From positions 744,001 to 808,000 of the forward strand of contig NZ_JAHVJO010000002.1 in the NCBI RefSeq assembly GCF_019801215.1: a stretch of 64,000 nt of DNA. The letters run 5' to 3'. Origin of the DNA: Fictibacillus nanhaiensis. Its GTDB lineage: Bacteria; Bacillota; Bacilli; Bacillales; Fictibacillaceae. The stretch's first letter is position 1. Every line of letters begins with the position of its first letter. The notes under the pieces were generated by a model. The model saw nothing but the letters and a program-made list of their open reading frames with translations, ran no database searches and was not told the origin of the DNA. Shown one piece after another: positions 26,946 to 35,785 of this stretch. Made by a program: the position numbers and the translations under genes.

Positions 26946-27030
26946 TATACTGTGTAAGTACATTCATTCAAACATCTCTCACCTATTACGTCTCTTACCC
27001 ATACTCTTTACTAACAAGGAGGCTATGGAA

Positions 27031-27975
27031 ATGGGACCATTCATTCTTTTTATTCAGGAATTATTATTGTTGTACAGTATCGCTTTATTAGGGTACATCC
27101 TTCGAAAGAGAAACATCCTTCCTCCTGGCAGTGAAAAAGTTCTTACTGCCCTTATCTTAAACGTTACACTTCCTGCTCTGATTTTGTTCGGTATGGATGT
27201 ACCGTTTTCAATGGAAAATGTTAAACAGTTCGGCTGGCTCTCTCTCATGTCATCTTTTGTGTTGATCACATCCTCCATTATTGCTTCTAAAACGGTTAAA
27301 AAACTGAAGCCTCAGCCCAGCCAAAAAAACGCGTTAGAAGGAATCATGATCTTTGGAAACCAAGGCTTCCTGGGTATTGCCGTATGCTTTCTTTTATTCG
27401 GTAAAGAAGGTATATTCTATGCCACTCTCTTTAATTTTGTCTATTTGTTAATGATATGGACGTATGCCATCTATTTATTTGCGAGAGTATCAAAAACCAT
27501 TCCGTGGAAGAACGTTTTCTTCAACTCAGGCGTCCTTGCCACAATGTTTGGTTTTATCTTAATGATTCTGCCGGGTACCTTGCCCACCGTATTATCCAAT
27601 ACGTTAGAGATGACGGGGAAACCAACCGTTCCTCTTTCTATGCTATTAATCGGGGTTCTTTTAGGAACAATACCTCTTCATCAGCTAACGTCCTTATTGA
27701 TAAATCGGCATTTATGGCTCGCTTCCTTTTACAAACTCATTTTGTTTCCGCTTCTATTGGTTCCGTTTGTTCTATTTTCTTTGCCCTTCCACCTATTTGC
27801 CGTTGCTGTTTTAGTCGCTGGGATGCCTTCAGCTCCAACGATCTCCATGTATGCAGAAAAGTATGGAGAAGACGCCTCATATGCGGCGGCAGGGGTGGCA
27901 CTTAGCACTTTTTTCTCCTGTTTAACAATACCCGCTCTTTACAGCCTTCTCCTAGTAATCTCGGCCCTTGCCTGA
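27031..27975 (+). CDS. AEC (auxin efflux carrier) family transporter
   Basis: Inner-membrane carrier of 314 residues with about ten helices in two inverted halves, as in the AEC/bile-acid-like fold. LNVTLPALILFGMD is the family's conserved proline-containing crossing segment (about 40), and AGMPSAPTISMYAEKYG near 255 is its mirror. Members export or import small organic acids such as malate; the substrate is unknown here. The frame is open from 26938, but AAGGAGG is eight bases before the ATG at 27031. The 3' end overlaps the convergent TudS-like gene by 24 bp. Confidence 0.85.
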   Translation: MGPFILFIQELLLLYSIALLGYILRKRNILPPGSEKVLTALILNVTLPALILFGMDVPFSMENVKQFGWLSLMSSFVLITSSIIASKTVKKLKPQPSQKNALEGIMIFGNQGFLGIAVCFLLFGKEGIFYATLFNFVYLLMIWTYAIYLFARVSKTIPWKNVFFNSGVLATMFGFILMILPGTLPTVLSNTLEMTGKPTVPLSMLLIGVLLGTIPLHQLTSLLINRHLWLASFYKLILFPLLLVPFVLFSLPFHLFAVAVLVAGMPSAPTISMYAEKYGEDASYAAAGVALSTFFSCLTIPALYSLLLVISALA

Positions 27976-28917
27976 GTCTGAGATTTCGAGCAGAATCTCT
28001 GGATATGGGGCAAAAAATGTTTGCTGTAAGACGTCATGCTCTTCAAAACGAATCGCGTAAGATTTTAACAAAGTGGTGATACTGGAAAACGCCTCTTTCT
28101 TAGCTGCATATTTATCGAGAAGTTCTTCAAAAAAAGCAATCTCTTTAGCTGACAATTTCATTTCGAACTTTTTAAAGATTTCTTTTGCCACATTCCGGTT
28201 CGAATCGTTTCTGGATGTCCGGTTAAACAATTTGCTCAGCGACTTTGCGTACAGCTTTACCGTCATTTCCTCCCCGTTTTTTTCGATGTTTCTTAAGATC
28301 CGGTTCATGACCTTTAATGTCGGATTGCTGTAAGCCATTAGTAAGTATTGATTTTTTCTGTGAAAATCTTTAATCGCTTCTAACCCATTAGGCATGACTC
28401 TTCGAAAAGAAGCTAACGTGAACAATTTTGTATAAAACCGGTCTCGTATCGTGAAATTATTCAAACGGCCTTCCTCCTCAACCGCTAAATGCGAAAAGAG
28501 CTCTGCTACCTTTCCGCCGAACAATCCACTCGCATGACCAATAGCTGGACCTTTTTCTGTTGAAGCATAAACTTTTACTTCTTTTAAACCGCATGAGGGA
28601 GAACGCGTTTTAAGAATAAAACCATCCGTGTCCTGAACGCCTGCTAGATAACTTTCTGAAAATAATCGCATCTCCTTTGTAACGTCTCTCCCCGTGGAAG
28701 GCTGCACTAACAAATGCTGATCCTCTTTTTTTACAATGCGAATGGTTTCTCTCGGAGTTCCAAGACCAATCTCAACCTCTGGACAAACAGGGACAAAATC
28801 TACATATTCCATCAGCTTTTTAATCACATCATTATAGATAACATCCCCGTTATACCGGCATGCATCGAACTCCAGGCACTTACTAACCACAACTTTTGGT
28901 CTTGCATAAGCTCCCAT
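27952..28917 (-). CDS. DUF523-DUF1722 fusion, TudS-like iron-sulfur protein
   Basis: 321 residues in two domains. Residues 1-150 are DUF523, the family of the thiouracil desulfurase TudS. The three cysteines expected to hold its [4Fe-4S] cluster are present at 14 (VSKC), 45 (PVCPE) and 109 (SPSCG), with EIGLGTPR between. Residues 170-320 are DUF1722 (YbgA-like): HRKNQYLLMAYSN is its hallmark. A role in removing sulfur from thiolated bases, or tRNA/nucleobase salvage, is inferred from TudS; the DUF1722 half is of unknown function. Start at 28917 with AAGGGAG; divergent from a Nudix gene. Confidence 0.85.
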   Translation of the reverse strand: MGAYARPKVVVSKCLEFDACRYNGDVIYNDVIKKLMEYVDFVPVCPEVEIGLGTPRETIRIVKKEDQHLLVQPSTGRDVTKEMRLFSESYLAGVQDTDGFILKTRSPSCGLKEVKVYASTEKGPAIGHASGLFGGKVAELFSHLAVEEEGRLNNFTIRDRFYTKLFTLASFRRVMPNGLEAIKDFHRKNQYLLMAYSNPTLKVMNRILRNIEKNGEEMTVKLYAKSLSKLFNRTSRNDSNRNVAKEIFKKFEMKLSAKEIAFFEELLDKYAAKKEAFSSITTLLKSYAIRFEEHDVLQQTFFAPYPEILLEISDSGKGRDY

Positions 28918-29017
28918 AATTCCAACTCCCTTATTACCGTTTTTAACATTGTTCCACTTTTACGTGAAATGTTATCATCTTTTCTGTAAAATGTTGGTTA
29001 ACGAGAGGAGAGTTTTC

Positions 29018-29485
29018 ATGGCATATTATGAAGAATTACGAAAGCATGTAGGAAGTGCACCGCTCATTTTACCTGGATCCGTTGTCATCATTGAAAATGA
29101 AAAGGAAGAAATATTGCTGCAGCACCGCAGAGATGGCGGTTGGGGACTCCCAGGGGGATTAATGGAACATGGCGAAAGTTTTGAAGAAACCGCAGTGCGC
29201 GAGGTGAAAGAGGAAACTGGACTAGAAATTGACGGCTTAACGCAGCTCTATGTTTATTCAGGTAAAGACCACTATATACAAACACCAAATGGGGATGAAT
29301 TGTTTGCTGTAACCGCTGTATATACCGCGAGTGAAGTGAAAGGCGACCTGTTAATAGATGAAGATGAATCTTTTGAATTTCGGTACTTTTCATTAGATAA
29401 GCTTCCAGATGGCCTGTTAAAAGGTGCTCAAAAGTACATACACTATTTTGTTGAACAAAAAGAAACGAGCAGAGCTTTCCGGTAA
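29018..29485 (+). CDS. Nudix hydrolase
   Basis: 155-residue cytosolic pyrophosphohydrolase. The Nudix box is complete: GGLMEHGESFEETAVREVKE continuing EETGLEI at about 43-69. LPGS VVII-type first strand and YFSLDKLPDGL near the end are common in the MutT-like group acting on nucleotides or ADP-ribose-like compounds, but the substrate cannot be inferred. The frame is open upstream to 28949; the ATG at 29018 has GAGAGGAGAG, so it is preferred. Its stop abuts the stop of the convergent GNAT gene. Confidence 0.85.
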   Translation: MAYYEELRKHVGSAPLILPGSVVIIENEKEEILLQHRRDGGWGLPGGLMEHGESFEETAVREVKEETGLEIDGLTQLYVYSGKDHYIQTPNGDELFAVTAVYTASEVKGDLLIDEDESFEFRYFSLDKLPDGLLKGAQKYIHYFVEQKETSRAFR

Positions 29486-30358
29486 TTATGCCGGAGTGTC
29501 TGTTCGTTTTTCGTTAAACTTCAGTTCAATGTAATCACATACAGGAGCATACCCGATCTTTTGATAAATTTTATTGGAGGTCGGATTAGCTAGATCGGTA
29601 TACAACGTGCAAAATTCATATCCTTCTTGCAGAAGGTATTCGCTTAAAGCAGCTACACATGTACTCGCATATCCCTTCCCACGCAACTCTTTAGGTGTAT
29701 AAACGAGATTCACAGAGACCCCTTTGACGTTCGGCCTCGTTTTAGCTGCCATGGATACGGGGCGGCCATTTTCCTCCCATATAAAAAGAAATCCATCTTC
29801 CATTCTGGTCTTCGCATATTCTTCCGCTTCTCCATATGTCATCAGCTGGTTCGTCTCTTCTGTCATGTTTAAAATCCATTGAGGCAAAAAGTGTAAATCA
29901 GCCTGTGTTGCGTGACGTAATTTCCCGGGACGTGCCGCAGGCTTTATGACATGTTGGAGTGTATATAGACGAAGATCCATCGTCACCTTTTCTTCTAACT
30001 GATTGGCCGCCGACCACTTCTTAGCAAAAGCTTTTCCAACAGCTTTAGGTGACAGGATTTTATGAATTGCAAAATTTTCTTTGATTAAATAGTGAATTAA
30101 ACTTGGGACAGCAGCTACACCATTCGCTTCATCTTTTTCAAGAAGCAGTAAGGCGTACGGCGGAATAAGCATAGCCGCAAGCATAATCGCTCCATCCTTC
30201 TTAACAGTCGCGAGAAATGGTTTTTCCTCTTCCCACTTCTTGTCTTTAAATCTTAAACTATTCCAAATCATCATTCCTGCTCTGTCTTCCTGACCCAGTA
30301 AAAATGACTCTGCCTCTTCATAGAATGCAGAGATAGACTCATAACGTGTGATTTCCAT
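29486..30358 (-). CDS. GNAT family N-acetyltransferase
   Basis: 290 residues. The N-terminal half (1-140) is a divergent GNAT-like domain; the C-terminal half (145-285) is a standard GNAT fold with the acetyl-CoA loop PKELRGKGYASTCVAALSEY at about 215-234, and ends with the LYTDLANPTSNKIYQKIGY motif. This two-part layout is common in Bacillus proteins annotated as acetyltransferases of unknown target. An ATG at 30358 with AGAGAGGG is used rather than the open frame to 30409. Confidence 0.82.
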   Translation of the reverse strand: MEITRYESISAFYEEAESFLLGQEDRAGMMIWNSLRFKDKKWEEEKPFLATVKKDGAIMLAAMLIPPYALLLLEKDEANGVAAVPSLIHYLIKENFAIHKILSPKAVGKAFAKKWSAANQLEEKVTMDLRLYTLQHVIKPAARPGKLRHATQADLHFLPQWILNMTEETNQLMTYGEAEEYAKTRMEDGFLFIWEENGRPVSMAAKTRPNVKGVSVNLVYTPKELRGKGYASTCVAALSEYLLQEGYEFCTLYTDLANPTSNKIYQKIGYAPVCDYIELKFNEKRTDTPA

Positions 30359-30515
30359 GACAATAGACCCTCTCTTTATCTTTAAAGTCTGTAATCCTAT
30401 ATATTTCAATCCTTACAGAATGATTCCTGCTTTTTCACAAAATCTAAATTCTTTATTTGATTAAAGGAAGTGGTTTTCTGATATACTTACGATAACGTAA
30501 AGGAAGGTGAACGGA

Positions 30516-31154
30516 ATGAGTACACATGTATTCACGAAACGCGAAGAAATTGCAAATGCCATCACACATGGTCTTGGTGTCCTTCTAAGTGTAGCTGTGA
30601 CTTCCATTCTTCTCGTGTTTGCAGTTTGGAAAGGAACAGCAGTTCATATCGTAAGCTTTGCCGTTTTTGGAGGAACGATGCTCGCCCTTTATACGGCTTC
30701 AACCCTCGTGCATGCTTTTCCTAAAGGACGCGTAAAAGATATATTTGAAATCATGGACCATGCAGCCATCTATCTCTTTATTGCTGGTACGTATACTCCG
30801 ATTGTTTTGATCGTAGTTGGAGGCGCGCTTGGCTGGACATTGTTTGGTGTTGTTTGGGGACTTGCTATTTTTGGAGTCGTCTTTAAAGTCTTTTTCACGA
30901 AAAAATTTGTTGTATTATCCACCCTTGGATATGTAGCCATGGGGTGGCTGATCACGTTTGCTTTTCAAGACATCTCAGCGAACATGCCTCCAGCAGGAAT
31001 ACAATTACTCGTTGCAGGCGGGATCATTTATACGCTCGGGAGCATCTTTTATGTGTGGCGCAGTTTTCCTTTTCACCATGCAGTATGGCATCTGTTCGTT
31101 TTAGCAGGAAGCGTCGTACATTTTCTTATGATGTTTTACGTGTTGCCCTCTTAA
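30516..31154 (+). CDS. Hemolysin III / PAQR family membrane protein
   Basis: 212 residues, seven predicted helices. The conserved N-terminal REEIANAITHGLGVLLS and the histidines of the PAQR metal site are present (STLVHAF, IMDHAAIYLFIAGTYTP near 70-95, and FHHAVWHLFVLAGSVVHF near 180-198), matching the YplQ-type proteins of Bacillus. Despite the family name, haemolysis is not established for these; membrane-fluidity or hydrolase roles have been proposed. The GTG at 30507 is within the ribosome site, so the ATG at 30516 is used. Confidence 0.87.
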   Translation: MSTHVFTKREEIANAITHGLGVLLSVAVTSILLVFAVWKGTAVHIVSFAVFGGTMLALYTASTLVHAFPKGRVKDIFEIMDHAAIYLFIAGTYTPIVLIVVGGALGWTLFGVVWGLAIFGVVFKVFFTKKFVVLSTLGYVAMGWLITFAFQDISANMPPAGIQLLVAGGIIYTLGSIFYVWRSFPFHHAVWHLFVLAGSVVHFLMMFYVLPS

Positions 31155-31165
31155 TAAAATCGGTG

Positions 31166-31197
31166 AAGAGCAGAGAATTTCTCTGCTCTTTTTTTAT
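31166..31197 (+). terminator. Terminator of the hemolysin III-like gene
   Basis: Arms AAGAGCAGAGA / TCTCTGCTCTT (31166-31176, 31180-31190) followed by T. Confidence 0.9.
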
Positions 31198-31321
31198 GCA
31201 GATTCTTGAATTTCACTCTGTTCTCGCCTGACCATTCGCGTGGTTCGCACATGGCTATCTAACTTTCGATCATGATATCGTTTACATAATTTTGCGGTCA
31301 CAAGCTTAAAACCACAACTAA

Positions 31322-31337
31322 GATTGATTAATCAATC
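31322..31337. promoter_or_regulatory. Perfect palindrome, possible second TetR operator
   Basis: GATTGATTAATCAATC is a perfect 16-bp palindrome. It matches the core of the palindrome in front of the tetR gene (32001-32018) but lies downstream of tetR, with no gene start next to it. Confidence 0.55.
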
Positions 31338-31357
31338 GTTTATATTGTAAAAGTAAA

Positions 31358-31382
31358 CCGAAACACTTTTTTAGCGTTTCGG
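31358..31382 (-). terminator. Terminator overlapping the tetR stop
   Basis: Hairpin CCGAAACGCT ... AGTGTTTCGG on the minus strand with T-rich downstream sequence; one mismatch. Confidence 0.6.
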
Positions 31383-31973
31383 ATATAACAATTGAAAAGC
31401 AGGTATCTTAAGCTGCTCCCAAATACGAGACACGGCATAGTCCGTGAAGGTTAATCGAATCCCTAATAAAAACCCCATGTAAGCTGTCGCTGTTAAATCT
31501 TCATCTGATTCTTCTAAAACGCCACTTTTTTGACCATTCCTAATGATTTGTTGAAGTTTTAGAATAAACTCTAGGCTAAAATCATCAAGAATTTTAAACG
31601 GTTCTGGAAATTTAGTATGCTGTCCAATTACTTGTACAACTAACTGCAGATACGTGTGCATTTCAATAAAGGTACGAATATGTTTGTCTATCATACTTTT
31701 AATTTCAGCTAATATGTCCTCTGCTTCGGGATCAAAATCTAACAATGTTGTTCTATATTTTGTTTCTAAGGGCTCTGTTACAGCATGGTAAAACAACTGA
31801 TCTTTGTTTTCAAAGTACGTAAATACACTCCCGAAACTTACACCAGAAGCTTTTGCCACTTTTGCAATTGTCGTACTTTCATAACCTTGTTGGGCAAATA
31901 AAATAATTGCTTGCTGAAGAATCTTTTCTCGCTTCTGTTCCATCGTTTTTACTTGTTTATCTGATAAAGGCAC
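31371..31973 (-). CDS. TetR/AcrR family transcriptional regulator
   Basis: 200-residue repressor. The N-terminal helix-turn-helix is typical: KILQQAIILFAQQGYESTTI followed by AKVAKASGVSFGSVFTYFEN (about 15-54). The C-terminal ligand domain is all-helical and ends with LLGIRLTFTDYAVSRIWEQL. The start is a GTG at 31973, with AAGGAGA seven bases upstream. A near-perfect palindrome lies 28 bp upstream of the start in the region shared with the divergent Nudix gene, suggesting autoregulation and possibly control of that gene. Ligand unknown. Confidence 0.87.
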   Translation of the reverse strand: MPLSDKQVKTMEQKREKILQQAIILFAQQGYESTTIAKVAKASGVSFGSVFTYFENKDQLFYHAVTEPLETKYRTTLLDFDPEAEDILAEIKSMIDKHIRTFIEMHTYLQLVVQVIGQHTKFPEPFKILDDFSLEFILKLQQIIRNGQKSGVLEESDEDLTATAYMGFLLGIRLTFTDYAVSRIWEQLKIPAFQLLYPKR

Positions 31974-32000
31974 AATAGTATCTCCTTACTCCAATACGAA

Positions 32001-32018
32001 TGATTGGTTAATCAATCA
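32001..32018. promoter_or_regulatory. Probable TetR operator between tetR and Nudix gene
   Basis: TGATTGGTTAATCAATCA, an 18-bp palindrome with one mismatch, in the intergenic gap between the divergent tetR and Nudix genes. Its core TTAATCAATC is shared with 31322-31337. Confidence 0.7.
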
Positions 32019-32073
32019 TTATTATACGTAATATGTTAAAATAAGTAAATCAATTTTTTTCGAGGTATATGAC

Positions 32074-32556
32074 ATGAAAAATCCTGAGTTTATCGAACAC
32101 TCAATCTTCACGATGTGCATGATTCAGCAAAATGACTATGTGTTGCTTATCAACCGTCCTGATGACCGTGGTTTCCCAGGTTACCTGGCTCCCGGAGGAA
32201 AAGTAGATTTTCCCGAAAGCTTAGTAGAGGGAGCGATTAGAGAGGTAGCGGAAGAAACGGGGTTAACCGTTTCTAACCTAATATTTAAAGGCATAGATGA
32301 ATACGTAAATCCTCAAAAGAATGTAAGATACATGGTGTTTAACTATTGGACAAATACGTTTCAAGGTGAACTTTTAACAGATCCTCCAGAAGGGGAGCTT
32401 GTGTGGGTGTCAATCAATGAAGCATTGAATCTTCCAATGCAGAATTGGTTTAAAGAAAGATTACCTCTTTTCTTTGAAGAAGGCACATTTGAAGTACAGA
32501 GAGTCTGGGATGGTGATAAAGATGAGGAGGTTGAAGTTAAGATAAGAAAAACTTGA
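32074..32556 (+). CDS. Nudix hydrolase (MutT/8-oxo-dGTPase-like)
   Basis: 160 residues. Nudix box GGKVDFPESLVEGAIREVAE continuing EETGL at about 43-66. The lead-in LLINRPDDRGFPGYLAPGGK and the later MVFNYWTNTFQGEL and EGELVWVSINEAL are typical of the 8-oxo-dGTP diphosphatase group in Bacillus and Listeria. That specificity is not proven by sequence. A GAGGT ribosome site precedes the ATG. It is divergent from a TetR gene with an operator between them, so it may be regulated by that protein. Confidence 0.85.
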   Translation: MKNPEFIEHSIFTMCMIQQNDYVLLINRPDDRGFPGYLAPGGKVDFPESLVEGAIREVAEETGLTVSNLIFKGIDEYVNPQKNVRYMVFNYWTNTFQGELLTDPPEGELVWVSINEALNLPMQNWFKERLPLFFEEGTFEVQRVWDGDKDEEVEVKIRKT

Positions 32557-32602
32557 GTAAGGTACACATAGTGTTGTTGTCGTGTTTTGTCGAAGTTTGT
32601 AA

Positions 32603-32725
32603 ACTCGTGGATATCTGCCTAAAATTTTTGGATTCACGACCAAAACTTTTGGATTCGCACCCTAAATTTGTGGATTCACCGCCAAAACTTTTGGATTCAC
32701 GGCCTAAACCTGTAGATCCCACCCT
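32603..32725. repeat. 21-bp period intergenic array, unit with TTTTGGATTCACG
   Basis: Six degenerate copies of a unit resembling CCAAAACTTTTGGATTCACGG, with GGAT at 32609, 32630, 32651, 32672 and 32693 and a diverged GAT near 32714, exactly 21 bp apart. It fills a convergent intergenic gap between the Nudix gene and the M24 peptidase gene. Some unit halves are palindromic (CCAAAACTTTTGG). Confidence 0.82.
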
Positions 32726-32790
32726 TCTCAGCACCAAACCTCTCTTCCAGACAAGCCATTCACCTCTTTCACACCCCCTAAAATAGGAAA

Positions 32791-32814
32791 GGATGACTCA
32801 ATCAAGAGTCATCC
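32791..32814 (-). terminator. Probable terminator of the M24 peptidase gene
   Basis: Perfect arms GGATGACTC / GAGTCATCC (32791-32799, 32806-32814); the T tract on the minus strand is interrupted. Confidence 0.55.
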
Positions 32815-32832
32815 CTCCTTATTTCAATCATT

Positions 32833-33936
32833 TTACTTAATAATCTGCAGGTTCTTAGGGTATTTCGTCAATGTTTCGTATCCATCTGCGGTTACAACGA
32901 CATCGTCCTCGATTCGTACGCCGCCAAGGTCATCGATATAGATGCCTGGCTCAATCGTGTATGTCATGCCTTCACGCAGCACGCCATCGTTGTTATCACT
33001 CATCGACGGGAACTCATGCACATCAATCCCCAAGCCATGACCGATTCTGTGCGGGAAGTAATCACCATAGCCCGCTTCCGTGATGTGATTACGCGCGATT
33101 ACATCAAGGTCACCGATGCGCGTACCTGGCTTAGATGCTTCAAGTGCCTTTAACTGTGCTTGTAATACCGTTTCATAGATTTCACGTCGCTTTTCGTCTA
33201 AATCGCCAAACGCAACCGTTCTCGTAATGTCAGAACAATAGCCATCCAAAACAACGCCAAGGTCGAACAGTACCAGATCTCCGTGCTGAAGCTTCCTTAA
33301 GCCAGGCTTACCATGGGGCTGTCCCGCTTTTTCACCAAAAAGGACCATCGTGGAGAACGACATCTGGCTGATTCCTTTTTTCTTTAGCTCGTACTCGATT
33401 TTCGCAAGAACTTCCATCTCCGTTACGCCCTCGTGAAGGGCTGCTACACCGACTTCAACACCATAATCCGCAAGCTTGGCTGCTTCTTTCAATGTTTCCA
33501 GTTCGCTTTCTTCTTTAATCAGTCGAAGTTCGTTTAAATATTCTTCAGCAGCCACTATATTTGCGTCATGGAACATGTGTTGAAGCTTCTCTCCACGCGC
33601 ATATGGAAGTGATTCCTTTTCGACAGCAAACGATGAAGCAATCACTACACCTTGCATGTCTAATTTTTCTTGTACTTTGTCCCATGGATCCTCAGAATCA
33701 CTATAACCTACAATATCGTATGTCCAGCCTGCCGCTTTAGCTTGAGTGCGTTCCATCCCTGGACAGATCATGAAAGGCTCTCCTTCTGGTAATACAAAGA
33801 CTCCAAGTACACGCTCATGGGGATCTGTGAACAGTCCAGACAAATAGAAAACGTTTGCCGTCGTATGAATAAACGCGAATGCATGTCCCTTTTCCTTTAA
33901 CCAATCTTTTACCTTTTGAATACGTCCTTCGTTCAT
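32833..33936 (-). CDS. M24 family Xaa-Pro dipeptidase
   Basis: Cytosolic dimetal aminopeptidase cleaving X-Pro peptides; 367 residues, close to YkvY/PepQ in length. An N-terminal creatinase-like domain (1-130) precedes the pita-bread domain. The five metal ligands can be seen: Asp in LVLFDLGVV, Asp in CSDITRTVAFG, His in HRIGHGLGIDVHEFP, Glu in TIEPGIYI, and Glu in GVRIEDDVVV. The start at 33936 has ATAGGAGGAA; the open frame to 34026 has no such site. Single gene with a likely terminator downstream. Confidence 0.92.
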   Translation of the reverse strand: MNEGRIQKVKDWLKEKGHAFAFIHTTANVFYLSGLFTDPHERVLGVFVLPEGEPFMICPGMERTQAKAAGWTYDIVGYSDSEDPWDKVQEKLDMQGVVIASSFAVEKESLPYARGEKLQHMFHDANIVAAEEYLNELRLIKEESELETLKEAAKLADYGVEVGVAALHEGVTEMEVLAKIEYELKKKGISQMSFSTMVLFGEKAGQPHGKPGLRKLQHGDLVLFDLGVVLDGYCSDITRTVAFGDLDEKRREIYETVLQAQLKALEASKPGTRIGDLDVIARNHITEAGYGDYFPHRIGHGLGIDVHEFPSMSDNNDGVLREGMTYTIEPGIYIDDLGGVRIEDDVVVTADGYETLTKYPKNLQIIK

Positions 33937-34063
33937 ATGTATTCCTCCTATAAAAGCCGATGACGGCCGAAAATATGTGTCTCTATGTCCATTGTAAAAG
34001 AAACGGTTGCAAAAAAACAGGAGCACACACCGCTTATCGCAAATGTGTGCCCTTTTATATGGT

Positions 34064-35446
34064 TTAAAATTGTACTTTTTCTTCGATGAACTTCTTCAAA
34101 TCAGAAATCTTCACACGTGTTTGTTCCATCGTGTCACGGTCACGCACGGTAACCATGCCGTCTTCTTTAGAATCAAAGTCGTACGTGATACAGAACGGTG
34201 TACCGATCTCATCCTGACGGCGGTAACGTTTACCGATTGACCCTGTTTCGTCATAGTCCACCATAAAGTCTCTTGCGAGTGAGCTGAACACGTCAGTTGC
34301 TTCTTCAGAAAGTTTTTTCGACAAAGGCAGGATTGCTGCTTTATAAGGAGCAAGTGCTGGATGCAAGTGCATCACCGTTCTTGTCGTTCCATCCTCAAGC
34401 TCTTCATCTTCATAAGCATCGATTAAGAATGCCAATGTCACTCGGTCAGCACCTAGTGATGGCTCGATGCAATAAGGAATATAGCGCTCGTTCGTTTCTT
34501 GGTCGATATAGTTAAAGTCTTCACCAGAGAATTCCATGTGTCTCTTTAAGTCAAAATCAGTTCGAGATGCTACACCCCAAAGCTCACCCCAGCCAAACGG
34601 AAATTTGTATTCAAAGTCCGTTGTTGCATTTGAATAGTGAGAAAGCTCATCTTCATTATGGTCACGAAGACGAAGGTTTTCTTCCGTCATGCCAAGAGAT
34701 TTCAGCCAGTTCTCCGCTGTATCTTTCCAATGGTTGAACCATGTCATCTCTTCACCTGGCTTACAGAAGAACTCAAGCTCCATCTGTTCGAACTCACGCG
34801 TACGGAATGTGAAGTTACCTGGTGTGATTTCATTACGGAAGCTCTTACCAACCTGCGCGATACCAAACGGCAATTTCTTACGCATCGTACGCTGAACGTT
34901 TTTAAAGTTAACGAAAATCCCTTGAGCAGTCTCTGGACGCATATAGATTTCGTTCGAGCTGGATTCAGTTACCCCTTGGTGGGTTTTAAACATTAAGTTA
35001 AATTGGCGGATGCTCGTAAAGTCATGGCTTCCACATTCAGGACAAGCAATATTGTACTCTTTTACGAGTTCTTCCATCTTTTCGAACGGAAGACCATCAA
35101 CGATAATTTCTTTTCCTGCTTGATCCGCTGCATCTTCAATCAGCTTATCAGCACGGTGACGCGCTTTACAGTTTTTGCAATCCATCATCGGATCGTTGAA
35201 GTTGCCGATATGACCAGATGCTTCCCACGTACGAGGGTTCATTAGAATGGCTGCATCAAGTCCAACATTGTATGGTGATTCTTGTACAAACTTTTTCCAC
35301 CACGCTTTTTTTACGTTGTTCTTCAGTTCAACACCAAGCGGACCGTAATCCCACGTGTTTGCTAGACCTCCGTAAATTTCAGATCCCGGGAATACAAAAC
35401 CGCGATGTTTCGCATGATTTGTGATGGTTTCCATGTTTTTTGTCAT
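34064..35446 (-). CDS. glyS: Glycyl-tRNA synthetase, single-chain (alpha2) class II type
   Basis: Charges tRNA-Gly. 460 residues, the length of the homodimeric, archaeal/eukaryotic-like GlyRS and not the alpha2-beta2 bacterial GlyQ+GlyS. Class II motifs are present: motif 1 region [20 protein letters not shown] at the N-terminus, motif 2 [20 protein letters not shown], motif 3 [15 protein letters not shown] zinc-binding-like [12 protein letters not shown] and CPECGSHD pair sits in the insertion at about 95-155. The ATG at 35446 has GGGAGG seven bases before it. Expression is controlled by the T-box leader upstream. Confidence 0.95.
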   Translation of the reverse strand: MTKNMETITNHAKHRGFVFPGSEIYGGLANTWDYGPLGVELKNNVKKAWWKKFVQESPYNVGLDAAILMNPRTWEASGHIGNFNDPMMDCKNCKARHRADKLIEDAADQAGKEIIVDGLPFEKMEELVKEYNIACPECGSHDFTSIRQFNLMFKTHQGVTESSSNEIYMRPETAQGIFVNFKNVQRTMRKKLPFGIAQVGKSFRNEITPGNFTFRTREFEQMELEFFCKPGEEMTWFNHWKDTAENWLKSLGMTEENLRLRDHNEDELSHYSNATTDFEYKFPFGWGELWGVASRTDFDLKRHMEFSGEDFNYIDQETNERYIPYCIEPSLGADRVTLAFLIDAYEDEELEDGTTRTVMHLHPALAPYKAAILPLSKKLSEEATDVFSSLARDFMVDYDETGSIGKRYRRQDEIGTPFCITYDFDSKEDGMVTVRDRDTMEQTRVKISDLKKFIEEKVQF

Positions 35447-35504
35447 TTTAATTCCTCCCATTTTTGAGTTTGCCTTAATGGATGGGAATCTTTTAAAAAA
35501 TAAA

Positions 35505-35724
35505 AAACTCCCGTCCCAAGGCATAAAGCCCAGGGACGAGAGTTATAGCTCCCGCGGTTCCACCCTAGTTGATCCGTATGTACGAATCCTCTTTTTCAAA
35601 AGCAACTCCGGATTGCCGTTTCACTAATGTCTCCTGCCAGGCTTTCACCGCCCCCGGCTCGCTTCTAAAGAGTGTCAGATTAGCTACTATTCATCCTTCA
35701 TGGTTGCGTAATATCTTTTATAAT
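35505..35724 (-). ncRNA. T-box leader (glycine) with terminator
   Basis: On the minus strand, Stem I (about 35600-35700, GGTGAAAGCC) is followed by the conserved T-box AGGGTGGAACCGCG (35553-35566). After it comes a terminator with arms 35507-35522 and 35528-35543 and a T run. The likely specifier codon is GGC (35615-35617), followed by A, in GAAACGGCAATCC. Uncharged tRNA-Gly should therefore allow read-through into glyS. Confidence 0.93.
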
Positions 35725-35730
35725 AAAGTA

Positions 35731-35760
35731 ATATTACCAAAAAACAAAATCGTTAGTCAA
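35731..35760 (-). promoter_or_regulatory. SigA-type promoter of the glyS T-box transcript
   Basis: Minus-strand -35 TTGACT (35755-35760) and -10 TAATAT (35731-35736), 18-bp spacer, placing the start just before Stem I. Confidence 0.7.
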
Positions 35761-35785
35761 AGAATTTTCATATTGTATGTGCGGG

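Noticed and set aside
27456-27905. 149-codon plus-strand ORF inside the AEC transporter
   Set aside because: Alternate frame of a well-supported membrane protein, with frequent Cys, Ser and Arg typical of a frameshifted translation.
32553-32786. Plus-strand frame with heptad-like peptide repeats (LDSRPKL-type)
   Set aside because: It is the translation of the 21-bp DNA array. There is no ribosome site, the start is a TTG inside the previous stop, and the sister arrays have 20-bp steps that break any frame.
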